Below, one piece after another: positions 1 to 11,240 of a DNA stretch of 64,000 nt. Source of the DNA: Odontesthes bonariensis. Its lineage: Eukaryota > Chordata > Actinopteri > Atheriniformes > Atherinopsidae. The position numbers were made by a program, and so were the translations under genes. Each line of letters starts with the position of its first letter. Within the stretch, counting starts at the first letter, position 1. A model generated the notes under the pieces. The model was not told where the DNA came from, ran no database searches, and saw only the letters and a program-made list of their open reading frames with translations. The stretch covers positions 1,748,748 to 1,812,747 of the forward strand of contig NC_134527.1 of NCBI RefSeq assembly GCF_027942865.1. The letters are read 5' to 3'.

Positions 1-1395
1 TGTCCAGGGTGTGATGGGTCTGCAGAGATGTAACCTGCCCGTTTCCTGACTCTGGACAGGTACAGGTCCTGGATGGAGGGCAGGCTGACACCAATGATCT
101 TCTCTGCAGACCTTATTGTCCGTTGCAGTCTGGATGAACAGAGAACAGACTGAACAATGGCGGTGTAAAACTGGATCAGCAGCTCCTTAGGTAGGTTGAG
201 CTTCCTGAGCTACTGCAGGAAGTACAACCTCTGCTGGGCCTTTTTGATGGTGGTGACTGTGTTGGTCTCCCACTTCAGGTCCTGAGAGATTGTCGAGCCC
301 AGAAACCTGAAGGATTCCACAGCAGACACTGCGTTGTTGGTGATGGTGATGGGTGGCAGAGTGGGGGGGCTTCTCCTAAAGTCCACTGTCATCTCCACTG
401 TTTTTAGCGTGTTCAGCTCCAGATTGTTCTGACCACACCAGCAGACCAGCCGTTCAACCTCCCGTCTGTATGCAGACTCGTCACCGTCCCGGATGAGGCC
501 GATGACCGTTGTGTCATCTGCAAACTTCAGGAGTTTAACAGACGGGTCTCTTGAGGTGCAGTCGTTGGTGTAAAGGGAGAAGAGCAGTGGGGAGAGTACA
601 CACCCCTGGGGGGCACCTGTGCTGATGGTCCGGGTGCTGGATGTGATGCTCCTCAGCCTCACCTGCTGCTTCCTGTCAGTCAGGAAGTTTGTGATCCACT
701 GACAGGTGGAGGAGGGCACAGTGAGCTGGGTGAGTTTGTTGCGGAGGATGGCTGGGGCGATGGTGTTGAACGCCGAACTGAAGTCGACAAACAGGATCCT
801 GGCGTACGTCCCTGCAGAGTCGAGGTGTTGCAGGATGTAGTGCAGTCCCATGTTAACGGCATCATCCGCTGACCTGTTCGCTCGGTAGGCGAACTGCAGG
901 GGGTCCAGCAGGGGGTCTGTAATGTCCTTCAGGTACCCCAACACCAGTCTCTCGAAGGACTTCATGACTACAGATGTGAGGGCAACAGGCCTGTAGTCGT
1001 TCAGTCCTGTGATGGTGGGTTTCTTGGGGACCGGGATTATTGTGGAGAGTTTGAAGCATGAGGGGACTTCGCACAGCTCCAGGGATTTGTTGAAGATCCG
1101 GGTGAAGATGGGGGCCAGTTGGTCAGCGCAGACCTTCAGGCAGGAGGGTGACACACCGTCCAGGCCGGGTGCCTTCCTGATCTTTTGTCTGTGAAAGACT
1201 GACAGAACATCCTCTTCACAGATCGTGAGTGCTGGTGGGGGGTCAGAAGGGAGAGGTGGCAGAGTGGCAGGTGATGTCAATGGGTCTTTAGTGTCTGAGG
1301 GGGGGGTGAATGTGTCAAACCTGCAGTAGAACACATTCAGCTCGTCAGCCAGTTGATGGTTCGCTGCAGTGTTGGGAAGCGTGTTGTTAATTCAA
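1..1395 (-). pseudogene. Rex1/CR1-like non-LTR retrotransposon, reverse transcriptase part (broken)
   Basis: The minus strand encodes the reverse transcriptase region of a non-LTR (LINE) element. Reading from about 1334 downward, it shows the LFVDFSSAFNT block, the GAPQGCVLSPLLFSLYTNDC block and the catalytic FADD motif (LLKFADDTTVIGL), followed by the usual LELNTxKT and FRFLGSTISQDLKWE blocks. The frame is open from about 1390 to 213, then hits one TAG at 212-210. Beyond that stop the same frame stays open to the window edge (LRKLNLPKELLIQFYTAIVQ and onward), so a single nonsense change breaks an otherwise good ORF. The endonuclease domain is missing (5' truncation near 1395) and the 3' end lies outside the window. 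The wording of the RT blocks resembles teleost Rex1/Babar of the CR1 group; that family call is from memory. Confidence 0.88.
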
Positions 1396-1559
1396 TGTCA
1401 CCTGTGGTTCGTAATGTCACCGAAATAAAAAAAAAAGAAATGGTTTAATATGAAAATAGCTTAAAAAAAATGGGGGGTCCATGACGGGGGTCTTCTGGCA
1501 CCTTCTGGTCTGCCTGGGCTGGTTCAGGTAGTAGGAGAGCCTCGTTCATGGCAATATTG

Positions 1560-2080
1560 TGCAAATCTGGCATGCCTTCTGTGGGCTATAGAGCAGTTTA
1601 CCCCCCCCGCTGTATCGAGACACACCCACCTGGCCTTCAGCTCACGGATGCTTTGATGCGTATATGTGTGCAGTCTATTGCTCCGATTATGATTGGCAGT
1701 CCAGCCACGGCATGAAAGTCCCTCTTAATCTGTACTTGTTGGACAGCGGTGTATGGGAATCTGATGTACCATGGGTGATAAACTGATGAGAGCTTTGATG
1801 ACCAAGGGGAGCGCACGACTCACAGAGGACTGGGACACCCCCAATCTGTCTCCAATCTCCCTCTGAAAGGTTCATGGCCAAAAATCCAAGGGTGGTGAGG
1901 ACCTGGACGTGTGGGGGAATTGGGTTTGATCGGCGTGTTTCTCTCTGGAGTTGTGGCTCCAGCAAGCTGCATATTAGCAGCAGCACAGTCCTTGGTGATC
2001 TAAATCGTGATGTCAGCCATTCGTCTGTCTCCGCAGGATATCTACACAGTCTCGGAACACACGCTCTCTTCCAAGAGCCT
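1560..2080 (-). pseudogene. PIF/Harbinger (HARBI1-like) transposase fragment
   Basis: Minus-strand translation in several frames gives the N-terminal half of a HARBI1-like nuclease. A YPAETDEWLTSRFRSPRTVL-type helix region is followed by IPPHVQVLTTLGFLA, and then, near 1690-1650, by GLPIIIGAIDCTHIRIKA. The last is the block around the first catalytic Asp of DDE transposases of this family. Frame changes between blocks and an in-frame stop after the GAIDCTHIRIKA block show that it is dead. The C-terminal half, with the remaining catalytic residues, is absent. The edges are approximate. Confidence 0.75.
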
Positions 2081-2119
2081 AACCTTCAGTTAGTGCATAA
2101 TTTAAGTCAAACAGAATAA

Positions 2120-3340
2120 TGTCAGCATAATTATGGGGTTTAATGTATATTTATTAATTTTTTCTTCAAAGTAATTAAATATACAATCCATTAGTCAAGC
2201 AAACTTGATTTGAATAACAGCGGACTATTTTAGGAAACTCCTACGACAGCTCTGGATCACTGTAAATTCTGTTCGTACCTGAAAGAAAACGTAAAATACG
2301 AAAAGATTGGTGAATGCGCAAATTCTCTTAAATCAGTCGTACGTACGATTTAAGAACAAATCTGTGCGTACGAACGGTTGTCGGATGAGGCCCAATGTTC
2401 CAGAAGTCTTGTGGTTTGTTCAGATTATCTTCATCAGCAGTTAGCTAAAGTGCTAATGTGTCCGAGTCAGTTGGCTTGTTGTAGTGATGTCCAGAAATCC
2501 ATGACTAGATGCAGAACAAAGCACCAAATCAAAGAAATTACAGATTTAAAAAGTCATTCTTAAAGATTGATTTAATCTGGTCACACTTCCAGATGGTGCA
2601 AGTTTCCCTCTGCAGACCGAGCATGAACAGGTGTAGAGGGAAGGCTGTGCTTAAAGTGAGGGGGGTGGGATGGTGATTTGACCGATCACTTTGTTTTTAT
2701 TGGCCGGTGTCTTATCACTCTCTGACGGAAGGTTGCTGCCCAACAACAAGCTGCGAAAACAACAGCAAAAATAGAGGAAATCAGGGAGATACAGAGGAAG
2801 AAAAATACACCAACTCACAACTCCAGCAGGTCACATAACACGTTGGAAGGGATTTCTTTTGTATGAGTCATTGTGTTGTTCTTCGGCAGATATTCAGTGT
2901 AGTCCTCTCTCCACCACAAAGCATGTGATGGTAACTTTTTCCACATGTCAGTACAGCAGTGATAGAATCCATGGTTAGATATAGAGGGATGGTAGTATGT
3001 CCTCAGGGTGTTGTTTTGTGTAGGGCTGCAACCACGTGACATGATGCTAACGATGACCCACCAACAGTAGAATGTGTAAGCCCTAACCATGTATATTTTT
3101 CTAACCCTAACCATGTGTCGTGTTACATGTAAACCAAACCATGTGTGTTCATTCAAAGCCTCACCATGTGATCCTAACCATTTGCCAGTAAGATAAAGAA
3201 GAAAAGAAAGAAATGAGTGGGAGCAAAGGGAAGATGTTAAAGGACAGTGGAAAACATTTTGTGGGATCCGTCTATCTCCAGCATTTAAATGTGTTCGTCA
3301 TCGATTAGCACGATGTCGAACACTGTTGTGGCACCGAGAC
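2120..3340. other. AT-rich intergenic stretch, no gene seen
   Basis: No convincing ORF or exon. Around 3060-3180 the text repeats variants of 'aaccatgtg', a short degenerate tandem pattern. Otherwise nothing recognisable. Confidence 0.5.
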
Positions 3341-3344
3341 CAGG

Positions 3345-4000
3345 GCTGTGTTCGAAACCGCATACTACATACTATATACTACATACTATATACTACATAC
3401 TACATACTTCCATACTACATACTGCATACTGATCGATCAGACAGTATGCAGAGCGTTTACCCACAATGCATTTTGCTCCTGCCCGAGCTGAAATCAGCCG
3501 CCCTGAAGCTGATTTCTCTTAAGCTCTAAACTCTGTAAACTTTAGCAACATTTGAAACATTTTCAGGAGAGAAAGTAGTCGTTTAGATCCCCAACGTGTT
3601 GAAAACCTGACAAAATACCGGCTGTTTACAACTTTGTTCCCGACGAATTCGGCGCTACTAAAGCTAGCCGCAGTGAGCAACGCACTTCCTGTTATTTTCA
3701 CAAAATAAAATACCCGTTGCCTTTTATCATAGGGAAAGCCATTAGGATACAATTGGTGCTTTTGTTTTGAAAACAGGAAGTGAACCTATCCTCGTTGTAG
3801 CTAGCTTGAAACTGCCGTTTTGACAGGAAATGACGATCGGCGACGTCACATTACGTTGCATCTTGGGTAGTTTGAGTATGAGTAGTAACCTCATGATGCA
3901 TACCCAACATTACAGAGAATCTAGTATGCATCCGGGAACTTCTCGCTTACTCAAACTCGCATACTAACTCAAAAAGTTAGTAGGAGTAGTAGGAGTCAAG
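3345..4000. mobile_element. TIR element, family GGCTGTGTTCGAAACC, copy 1 (right end lost)
   Basis: Starts with GGCTGTGTTCGAAACCGCAT and a short run of tactacatactata-type repeats (3358-3430). An internal body follows (aaactctgtaaactttagcaac ... gctagccgcagtgag) that recurs at about 24150-24660 and, inverted, at 37930-38110. The expected right end (rc of GGCTGTGTTCG) is missing: after 'agtaggagtagtaggag' the sequence switches near 4000 to another element. No transposase ORF is seen, so it is non-autonomous. The superfamily is not certain. Confidence 0.75.
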
Positions 4001-4429
4001 GCAGGAGGCCGGTGTAGGTACCAGATCGGCTCGGGTTCCGTCGTCTGCTGATTACGTCACACAATATGGCTGTCCAGTTGAATGGGAGTACATTGTGATT
4101 GGCTGTAGTAGCCATAGTAACCGTAACTAGGCGCTGTGCGTCGGAGAGTTTTTTTCGCGGTCTTTCGGTGATCGGCAGCAGCTATGGAGAGCTTTTACGA
4201 AGAAGTTAAATATTTCCTACAAAATAGTGTGTACCACACCTTCACCACCACTCGCCCCAAACCTTTAAAATCTAGTTTGAGAGGCTTCATTTTCAGTTTT
4301 GTGTATCCTTATTGTGCAGCAATATCCTCTTTGACTTATGGACTCCTGTACATAAATGTACTCTGTTGGATATGTGTGTATATACATATACTACATATAT
4401 ATATATATATATCTGGATGGATAGATGAA

Positions 4430-4482
<53 letters not shown>

Positions 4483-4635
4483 GTTGTGAAAGTCAAATGC
4501 AACGTAGTTTGTCCGAGCCAATCACAATGTACTTCCATTCAAGCGTACGGCTGTATTGTGTGACGTGTTCAGCAGATGACGGACCCCAAGCCGATCTGGT
4601 ACCTACACCGGTACCGCGGCAGGTTGCCCGCTAGC
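4001..4635. mobile_element. Non-autonomous TIR element with about 115-bp inverted arms
   Basis: 4010-4125 (gccggtgtaggtaccagatc ... gtacattgtgattggct) matches the reverse complement of about 4507-4625 with scattered differences, giving long terminal inverted repeats around a 380-bp core. The core has an open frame from ATG 4184 (MESFYEEVKYFLQNSVYHTF ...) that runs into a tetranucleotide array. The Fx-E-VxxFLxxxxY start looks like the N-terminal helix of TE-encoded proteins, but I cannot assign a family. Core 4378-4410 is (TA)n. Confidence 0.7.
4428..4482. repeat. (ATCT)n microsatellite
   Basis: About 13 uninterrupted ATCT units, preceded by a (TA)n run at 4390-4412, inside the TIR element core. 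Confidence 0.95.
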
Positions 4636-4869
4636 CTGTGCTTTGCAGTATAGCCTAAAATAATTGTAAATTATTGTCATAACATGGATATTATTTGAAA
4701 TGAAGGCTTGTGAGTCCCACAGCATCGTCAGTGGGCATCTGTATGTTGTTTTCTGTGCCCGTCTCCTCATCCCTGCGCTGTCATAGGCACTTTGTGTTCC
4801 GGCACCTTGTGATTTACAGATTAAGCAACTGACCGAGACATGCAAACTGTGTCATAGAGCAGTGAGACG

Positions 4870-5419
4870 TGTTTCATTCTTTTTTTTCTTTTTTATTGAC
4901 ATTCAGAAACAAACATTCCCATCCGGTACATGTGCACACATCTTGTATCTGTAGTCTGTCCTAAATGCCAAAGTGGTATTTTTGTTTTATGTCTAAACGA
5001 TGAAAAGAGAACCAAACAACAACAAAAAACACAAGAAACAAAGTGGGGAGGGATCCTTTTTATATGGCGTAGTTACTGATTTGTAAAAAATAAAATCGGG
5101 CCTATGGGGCGTGACATATTTGACCCAGTTTTCCCAATATGAGGCGAATTTCTCCAGTTTAAGATTAACAAATGCTGTTATTCTCTCCATTTTATACATG
5201 TCCATTGTGATGTCCATCCAGATGTTGAGAGTTGGGCTCTCTTGTGACAGCCATTTCCTGGCAATATTCTTTCTACAAACCATTAGCAGGATATTTATGA
5301 GGTGCTTATCTCTTTTCAGCCATCCCTCAGGTATGTGTCCGAAACACATAGTCTTAATGTCGAGGGGTATTTCGCATTTGAAGATATCCTGTAGGGCATC
5401 GTGTATCTCTTTCCAATAT
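4870..5419 (-). pseudogene. L1/Tx1-like LINE ORF2, C-terminal fragment (distal part)
   Basis: The minus strand reads YWKEIHDALQDIFKCEIPLD, then IKTMCFGHIPEGWLKRDKHLI and NILLMVCRKNIARKWLSQES through about 4993. This is the extreme C-terminal region of L1/Tx1-type ORF2 in fish, downstream of the HxFWxCP block. The frame is intact over this part. Its upstream continuation is found beyond the inserted L2 tail, at 5966-6010. Confidence 0.75.
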
Positions 5420-5965
5420 CAAATCAAATCAAATCAAATCAAATCAAATTTATTTATATAGCACATTTCATGTACAAACAGTTCAAAGTGCTTTACATAA
5501 AATAAAAGCAGAGAGTAGAAGAAGCATTAAAATACAAAAAAGAATATAAAGAGAAACAAATAAAATCATTTAAATGAATTTAAAACAAGCAACCGTCCAG
5601 ATAAGTTCAAAGATACCGTGCAGATTTCATGCATAGACACATGAGAACAGAAATGTTTTTAACCTGGATTTAAAAATGTCTCCATTTGGTGAAAGTTTAA
5701 TCTCCACTGGCAGTTTGTTCCACTTGTTTGCAGCATAACAGCTAAATGCTGCTTCTCCATGTTTAGTCTGGACTCTGGACTGGACCAGCTGACCTGAGTC
5801 CTTGGATCTAAGAGCTCTGCTGGGTTTATATTCTCTGAACATATCACAGATGTAAACCATCAGCAGGCTTTTAAAATCTATTCTGTGACTGACTGGAAGC
5901 CAGAGTAAAGATTTTAAAGCTGCTGTGATGTGTTCAGATCTCTTAGTCCGGGTTAAAAACAATAG
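5418..5965 (-). mobile_element. L2-like LINE 3' end, inserted in the L1 fragment
   Basis: The minus strand has an ORF segment (LTRTKRSEHITAALKSLLWL, later [14 protein letters not shown] and [11 protein letters not shown]) typical of the C-terminus of L2-clade LINE proteins. It is followed by the 3' UTR (aaagcactttgaactgtttg ... tatataaataaa) and an (ATTTG)n tail at 5450-5420. The same tail recurs at 30413, 40965, 48916, 57307 and 62918. It is 5' truncated. Confidence 0.8.
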
Positions 5966-6012
5966 TCCTTCATGACCGGGCAGTCCCAGAAAATATGATA
6001 ATGGTTTGCATT
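5966..6012 (-). pseudogene. L1/Tx1-like ORF2 fragment (proximal part)
   Basis: The minus strand reads NANHYHIFWDCPVMKDY, the HxFWDCPV block that normally lies directly upstream of the FW/YW...IHDALQDIF segment found at 5419 and below. The two are parts of one fragment split by the L2 insertion. Confidence 0.7.
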
Positions 6013-6451
6013 TGTTTTATTCTTTTGTTTCTGCCGTTAAAGTAGAGATAAAAAGGTTGGGGGAAAAAAAGAAGATAAATCAAAATATAAGTAAAAAGAT
6101 GAAGCAGAAAAATGTTACAGATGGTAATTAAACCTGAATGTGGAGAAGTTTCTGAATCCCTTTAACACGGAGAGGTGTCGGGGCTCGTTAGATGAACAGA
6201 TGCTCAGACTTCACAGACGTGGAGGCATCAGTGTCGGCATCGCTTGACCTTTTGCACACCAGCAATCCTTCTGTTTGCCCTCTTCTTCCACTGACTGACA
6301 TGTTTGTTTCTCCCGCAGACTGCCCCTCCGTTCTTCATCCCTTCATCCCGCTATCATCCCCCAGCCGCAAACGTCAGTGGAACCTTTCAATCTGCCTCGG
6401 CATTCAGGTTAATCTGATTATGTAGATTCCCTCTGAGGCGCCTCTTTGTCA
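6013..6451. other. Region upstream of the Jun gene
   Basis: Probable 5' UTR or promoter region of the intronless Jun gene. AT-rich at 6013-6120, then more GC-balanced. I see no clear TATA box, AP-1 (TGAC/GTCA) or CRE site that would fix the transcription start. Confidence 0.4.
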
Positions 6452-7468
6452 ATGACGGCCAAGATGGAGACTCCCTTCTACCATGACGACTCTCCCGCCG
6501 TCCCTGGGTTCAGCCAGGTTGCGGAGTACGAGCGTTACCCTGGAAACAAGATGCTGATGAGCAAGAAGAGCATGTCGGTGGCGGGCGGTCATCACTTCCT
6601 CGGCGCAGGAGGAAGGGGCGGGAACCCGAATAACCTGGGGCTCGCCGGCAACAGCAGCATGATGGCGTCGGCAGCAGCCTCGGCAGCGTCCTCGGCAGAC
6701 ATAAACCTGCTGAAGCTTTCGTCCCCCGACTTGGAACATCTCATTATCCAGTCCAACCAGGGGCTGGTCACCACGAGCCCGGGGTCCAACTCCACCAACC
6801 CCTTCATCTACCGCGGCCAGGCCACCAATGAGCAGGAGGGGTTCGCAGACGGCTTCGTGAAGGCGTTGGCAGACCTTCACAAGCAGAACCAGCTGGTAGG
6901 AGGCGGGTCCATGTCCCCGTCCTCGTCCTCCAGCGTCTCCCTGCAAGCGTCCTATCAGAGGAACCTGATGTCCGCTGCAGATATGCCCGTCTACACCAAC
7001 CTCAGCAGCTACAACCCCGGCCAGATTCCTTACTCTGCCGGGCAGATGGGCTACGGTGGCGGTGGTGCCCACCAGCCTCATCCTCGAGGCCTGGACGCCC
7101 CTCAGACCGTCCCAGAGGTGCCTCACCCACCGGGGGACCCCATCTCCCCGCCATCCCTCTCCCCAATTGACTTGGAGACGCAGGAGCGCATCAAAGCGGA
7201 ACGCAAGAAGCTCCGCAATCGCATCGCTGCGTCCAAGTGCCGCAAGCGGAAGTTGGAGCGGATTTCGAGGCTGGAGGAGAAGGTGAAGGTCCTGAAGAAC
7301 CAGAACTCTGATTTGGCCTCCACCGCCGCCATGCTGCGGGAGCAGGTCGCCCAGCTCAAACAGAAAGTCATGAGTCACGTCACCAACGGCTGCCAAATCG
7401 CCGTCGGATCGGCGGCCGCCTCCAAATCCGGAGGAGGAGGCACCAGGAGTGAGGACTCCAGCTGCTGA
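6452..7468 (+). CDS. Jun-family AP-1 bZIP transcription factor (JunB-like best fit)
   Basis: Intronless ORF of 338 aa starting at ATG 6452 ([14 protein letters not shown]); an in-frame TTG lies two codons earlier but the ATG is the natural start. It is a nuclear DNA-binding subunit of AP-1, dimerising with Fos/ATF proteins on TRE/CRE sites. Features: N-terminal transactivation region with [19 protein letters not shown] (about residues 88-106), then [20 protein letters not shown] (about 128-147), VYTNLSSY, the [12 protein letters not shown] phospho-switch, and a basic region plus leucine zipper at about 245-305 ([20 protein letters not shown], then [15 protein letters not shown]). It ends [10 protein letters not shown] plus a Gly/Ser-rich tail. 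[26 protein letters not shown] and xNGCQ recall JunB, while the bZIP itself is c-Jun/JunD-like, so the paralogue is not settled. Single-exon structure and high GC against AT-rich flanks fit the family. Confidence 0.95.
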   Translation: MTAKMETPFYHDDSPAVPGFSQVAEYERYPGNKMLMSKKSMSVAGGHHFLGAGGRGGNPNNLGLAGNSSMMASAAASAASSADINLLKLSSPDLEHLIIQSNQGLVTTSPGSNSTNPFIYRGQATNEQEGFADGFVKALADLHKQNQLVGGGSMSPSSSSSVSLQASYQRNLMSAADMPVYTNLSSYNPGQIPYSAGQMGYGGGGAHQPHPRGLDAPQTVPEVPHPPGDPISPPSLSPIDLETQERIKAERKKLRNRIAASKCRKRKLERISRLEEKVKVLKNQNSDLASTAAMLREQVAQLKQKVMSHVTNGCQIAVGSAAASKSGGGGTRSEDSSC

Positions 7469-8020
7469 GAAGGTCCGGGGGGAGATGATAAGCCACCAGG
7501 CGGAAGGTTCCCATTTACTATTCAAGCTCTTAGTCAGAATTAGCAGAGAATGAGCATCTTGGTGTAAGTGTTGCCTCAGCAGGATGTTCATAACCTGAGG
7601 GGTACCAATCGGGTTCTGTCAATTATCCAGCCAGAGGGGGGCGGAGCTTAGAAAACAGAGGAAACAGGAGGGCGAACGAGTCCTCGGACATCTTGACGGT
7701 GAATTATTAATGAACAGAAGGGACTCACTGAGTTGTCTGTGATCCACCTGAGCAGGTGGACTTCATTTACTGCTAGATGTCCAAGTTTCCCGAACAAATC
7801 GTTTTTATCGCTCGCCAACTTCCTCACTTCGCTCTTCGTCTTCTACAGTTTCAGATATCGTTGCAATTTAGCTCAGAACTGAACACAAGTGGAAACGTTT
7901 TTTTTTATTCACGTTAAAAACACGTTAAAGACTTCAGCGATGGAATAAACTTTGTGTGCATTTAAAACCTACAAACAGTTTTACATGGTGACTTTTCATA
8001 CGTGGAAAATAAAACATGAT
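7469..8020 (+). other. Probable Jun 3' UTR
   Basis: Unique-looking sequence after the stop. Candidate poly(A) signals AATAAA lie at 7944-7949 and 8008-8013. ATTTA-type motifs occur nearby (for example 8038-8046), as in short-lived immediate-early mRNAs. The true end is unknown. Confidence 0.5.
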
Positions 8021-10160
8021 GGAAAACATTGTCACACATATTTATGTTAGTTTGGGGAAAGAGTGAAAACTGTAACTGTGTAATTATTCAGTTTTGCACG
8101 GAAAAACAATTTGATTTCTCCCATTTTTTCCTGTAAAATGCTTTTTTTTTTGTCATATGATTACTGATCTAACCTCTTCATGTTTTCTACTGTCCACCTG
8201 TGCGCTGATGCATCTTAAGAGCAGCTAATTGACAAAAAAAAATAGCTAAATTTGAGAGCTCTGCTTTAAAAATTAAACGTATATGTAATCTGATTACTGC
8301 GGTCTCTTTAACGTGGTTGGAACTGAAGCTCCGCTCCAGTTAACCCAGTTAACCCAGTCACTGTTGATTATTTCTGGTTTTAAGACCTTTAAGTGTTTGT
8401 TTCAGTTTACAGAACGGACTTATTCCTGTTTCCTTTATGCAAAACGTTGAAATGAATGAATTTTAAATGTTTAACATTTGATTTTTATGGGGGAGCATTT
8501 AAACATAGTTCTGGTGTATTTGACTGATTGTAGCAGCAGAAATAAAACTGAACATTTAATGAAGATGAAAAAATGTGACATCTCTTTTACTGGCATTGAT
8601 AGTAAGATTAGAGTTTTATATTATATTCAATGTGATTTTCATTTAACTTTTCTACACTGAAAACATATTAATGTAATTATAGTTGTGATATTAAACTTAA
8701 TTTTATAAATATTTGTGCGCAGACTTTATGGATAAACATCACTGCCAAAAACTGGAAAATCAGAATCTTGACTTTGCACCACAAAATTTGTTGTTTTATT
8801 GATGCCGTCCATATTTGTTCACTTGTTTTATCCAGAACACATTGTGAGCTCCCACAGGGTAAGGACTCTATGCTAGAAAAGTCTATTTTATTTATTTAAT
8901 TTGGCCTTCCAGGTAAAACTTTCTTTGCTTGAAAGGTTTTCAGCCTAAAAAAATTTAATTCAAATGAAAATGTACAGATGAAATTAAGATATATGCAGAT
9001 ACTTGCAGAATATATGCAGTTTCCTAACATCTTGTGGAGGTTTTTTGGGGTGTATTTTAAAGGACATCAGGGATTTCTGTTGTTAAGGGCCCCAAGGATC
9101 CTGCAGAGGTCCCCCAGGACATCTTAACGTATATTCCTTTGGTCTCTGGAAAGTTTTGCGTGGTTCTTACGGACAATCTGTGATGCTTCACGGTGTTGTA
9201 GATGTACGCGTTTGTGTTCTGCGGGACAAATTCCTCAAGGAACACCACAGGATCCTCAAGTGGACTCAAACTTCAGCACCGTCGCCATAGTTACCTGCTA
9301 TTTTATATGCAAAAACAACAGTTCTGTTGGAGGTATGCACGTCTGACAGCTGATTTCTGAGAGCCAATCACAGCCCGGGTTTCTTTTTATCAGGGTATGA
9401 TTGAATTAATCTACATGGCAGTTCTTTTTTCTAAGGTTATTGTTGGATAACTTCACACTTTTATGTGTATTTCTTACTCTGTGCTGATACACCTCAGATC
9501 TGCAGCGTGGACTCTTTATTTCCTGGTAGAGTGACCAACTCCTCATTGATATTTTATAACAAACTGTAAGCCATGAAGATCATGAAGCCTTTTTCTTTTC
9601 TGGCCTGTTTTGGATAAACTTTATTGTTCAGTCGGACTGACAAACGTGTTGGAGAGTGACGCACATCTGATTTTTCTGTCCAATAAAACTCCACTGCTGT
9701 TTTCCCTGAACATCAACGTCAGGTGGGGGAAAAGTCACGTTTCTGTTCCGTGTTTTTGTGTTTGATAAACGAGAGAGTTTAAAAAAAAAAGACTGTTGGC
9801 AAGTTGTTGTCCAAATATTTATTTTCCGAAGTAGAAAAACGAGGGTTTTCACATCTGTGATGATTCTATTTTTGTGAAAATGTACAAAAGCTGTTATTAA
9901 TATACTTAAACGTGTGTGTGTGTGTGTGTGATCTGATTGATTCATGTCTGTATTTATTGAGTCTTTTTTTTGTTACAGATGTGCAGATTTATTGTTTCTT
10001 CGTGTTGCTCTGTTGTGTTCACATGTTTGTGTCAATATACAAGTGATAAAAAGCTCAGCCGCTGCTGCTCTTCTTCTTTTTTAGAGTTTTTTAGAGTTAC
10101 ACACGGAGCTCAGAGCCTGAATATGTGTGGATCCGACACTTTCTAATTACAGAGACTTTA
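8021..10160. other. AT-rich intergenic sequence
   Basis: No exon-like ORF or known element recognised. It contains a short (GT)n run at 9911-9930. It could include more Jun 3' UTR. Confidence 0.45.
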
Positions 10161-10169
10161 TGAAACCTT

Positions 10170-10645
10170 AAACCAGAACTGCAACCGGCCTTTTGAATTT
10201 GCAGGACTGAGTAAATCGTACACAAAAGTGGTCAAATACTTTAGTTACCAAGTATATTTGTGTCATTTCTAGTCAAAATATCTCATTACACTTAATATCA
10301 GACACAACTGCCTAACAAGTACCATTTCAGCCAGATATAGGGACTTGTTTGAAGACAATACATCTGGAATATCTTGTTAAATGAAAAAGTCTTGAAAACA
10401 AATTGTTTTGAGTCACATATCATATGAAACAAGCTTTTTTTTTTCATTTGAAGAGGTTTTTAAGCTAATTTCAAGATCACTTTTATCTCAAAAGTCCCAA
10501 ATATCACATTTTATTTCAAGAAATCTTGACAAGCCGATTTTTACTAGTTCCATTGGCAGATTTTTTTTGCTCATTTCAAGCAAAAACATCTTGTATTTGC
10601 TGTTTTTTTTTTAACTTAACTTTTAACTTTTCCAGTGTAGATGCA
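10170..10645. repeat. Dispersed AT-rich repeat (by recollection)
   Basis: The text 'tctagtcaaaatatctcatt ... caaacaagtccctatatctggct ... tttcaagaaatcttgac' (partly in reverse complement) matches my memory of a common vertebrate/teleost interspersed repeat. There is only one copy in this window, so it cannot be confirmed internally. Confidence 0.35.
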
Positions 10646-11121
10646 AAAGTATTCGCTAAGAAAGAAAACATGAAGTGATCTGAAGGATCCACAGTGATCA
10701 TCCAAGGTTTATGAACTTATGAACTCATTTCACTCATCCCTGGATGTCCGTGCTCACTCAGTTAATGACCCGATAGAGAGTCTGTTCTCAACTCATTCTG
10801 GCTGCTGTTGGACGTCCAAAAGTTCAGTAGAAATTAATCATTCTAGCCATCCACGCACATCTGGATTGTGACCTGTTAGGACATCATTTCTGGACTTGTT
10901 CTGGATGTCTCTGGGCCTCTACGTCAGCCTGGCTGAACGTGTTCTCTCTGTGTCCTTTTCTATGTAATCCTGGTGAAATTAAACTCAGATAATGACCAAC
11001 TGATGTGATTTCAAGCATTTGTATACATCCATAAATCTGCTGAAGTTTGATTAAACTGCTCCCATACAACAACCACAATGAAAATATATCTCTGGCTTTC
11101 CTTTTAGTTTCATAATCTCAC

Positions 11122-11199
11122 GACCAGAGGTGGGTAGAGCAGCCAAAAATTGTACTCGAGTAAAAGTACTGTTACTTCAGAATAATATGACTCAAGTAA
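11122..11199 (+). mobile_element. End fragment of an AGAGGTGGGTAGAG element
   Basis: Carries 'gaggtgggtagagcagcc' and 'gtactcgagtaaaagtactgt'. The reverse complement of the same end is at 34390-34498. Directly fused to a 41-bp end of the hAT-like family at 11200. Confidence 0.6.
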
Positions 11200-11240
11200 A
11201 TGATTAATTAGATTAAACATTTTAATCGTTGCCCAGCCCT
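11200..11240 (+). mobile_element. 41-bp end of the hAT-like TAGGGCTGGGC family
   Basis: Reads tgattaattagattaaacat then tttaatcgttgcccagccct, identical to the right end of the copies at 13090-13132 and 17020-17060. It is only a terminus, with no body. Confidence 0.75.

Noticed and set aside
6449..7591. 380-codon minus-strand frame opposite the Jun gene
   Set aside because: Antisense shadow of a GC-rich coding sequence; no domain.
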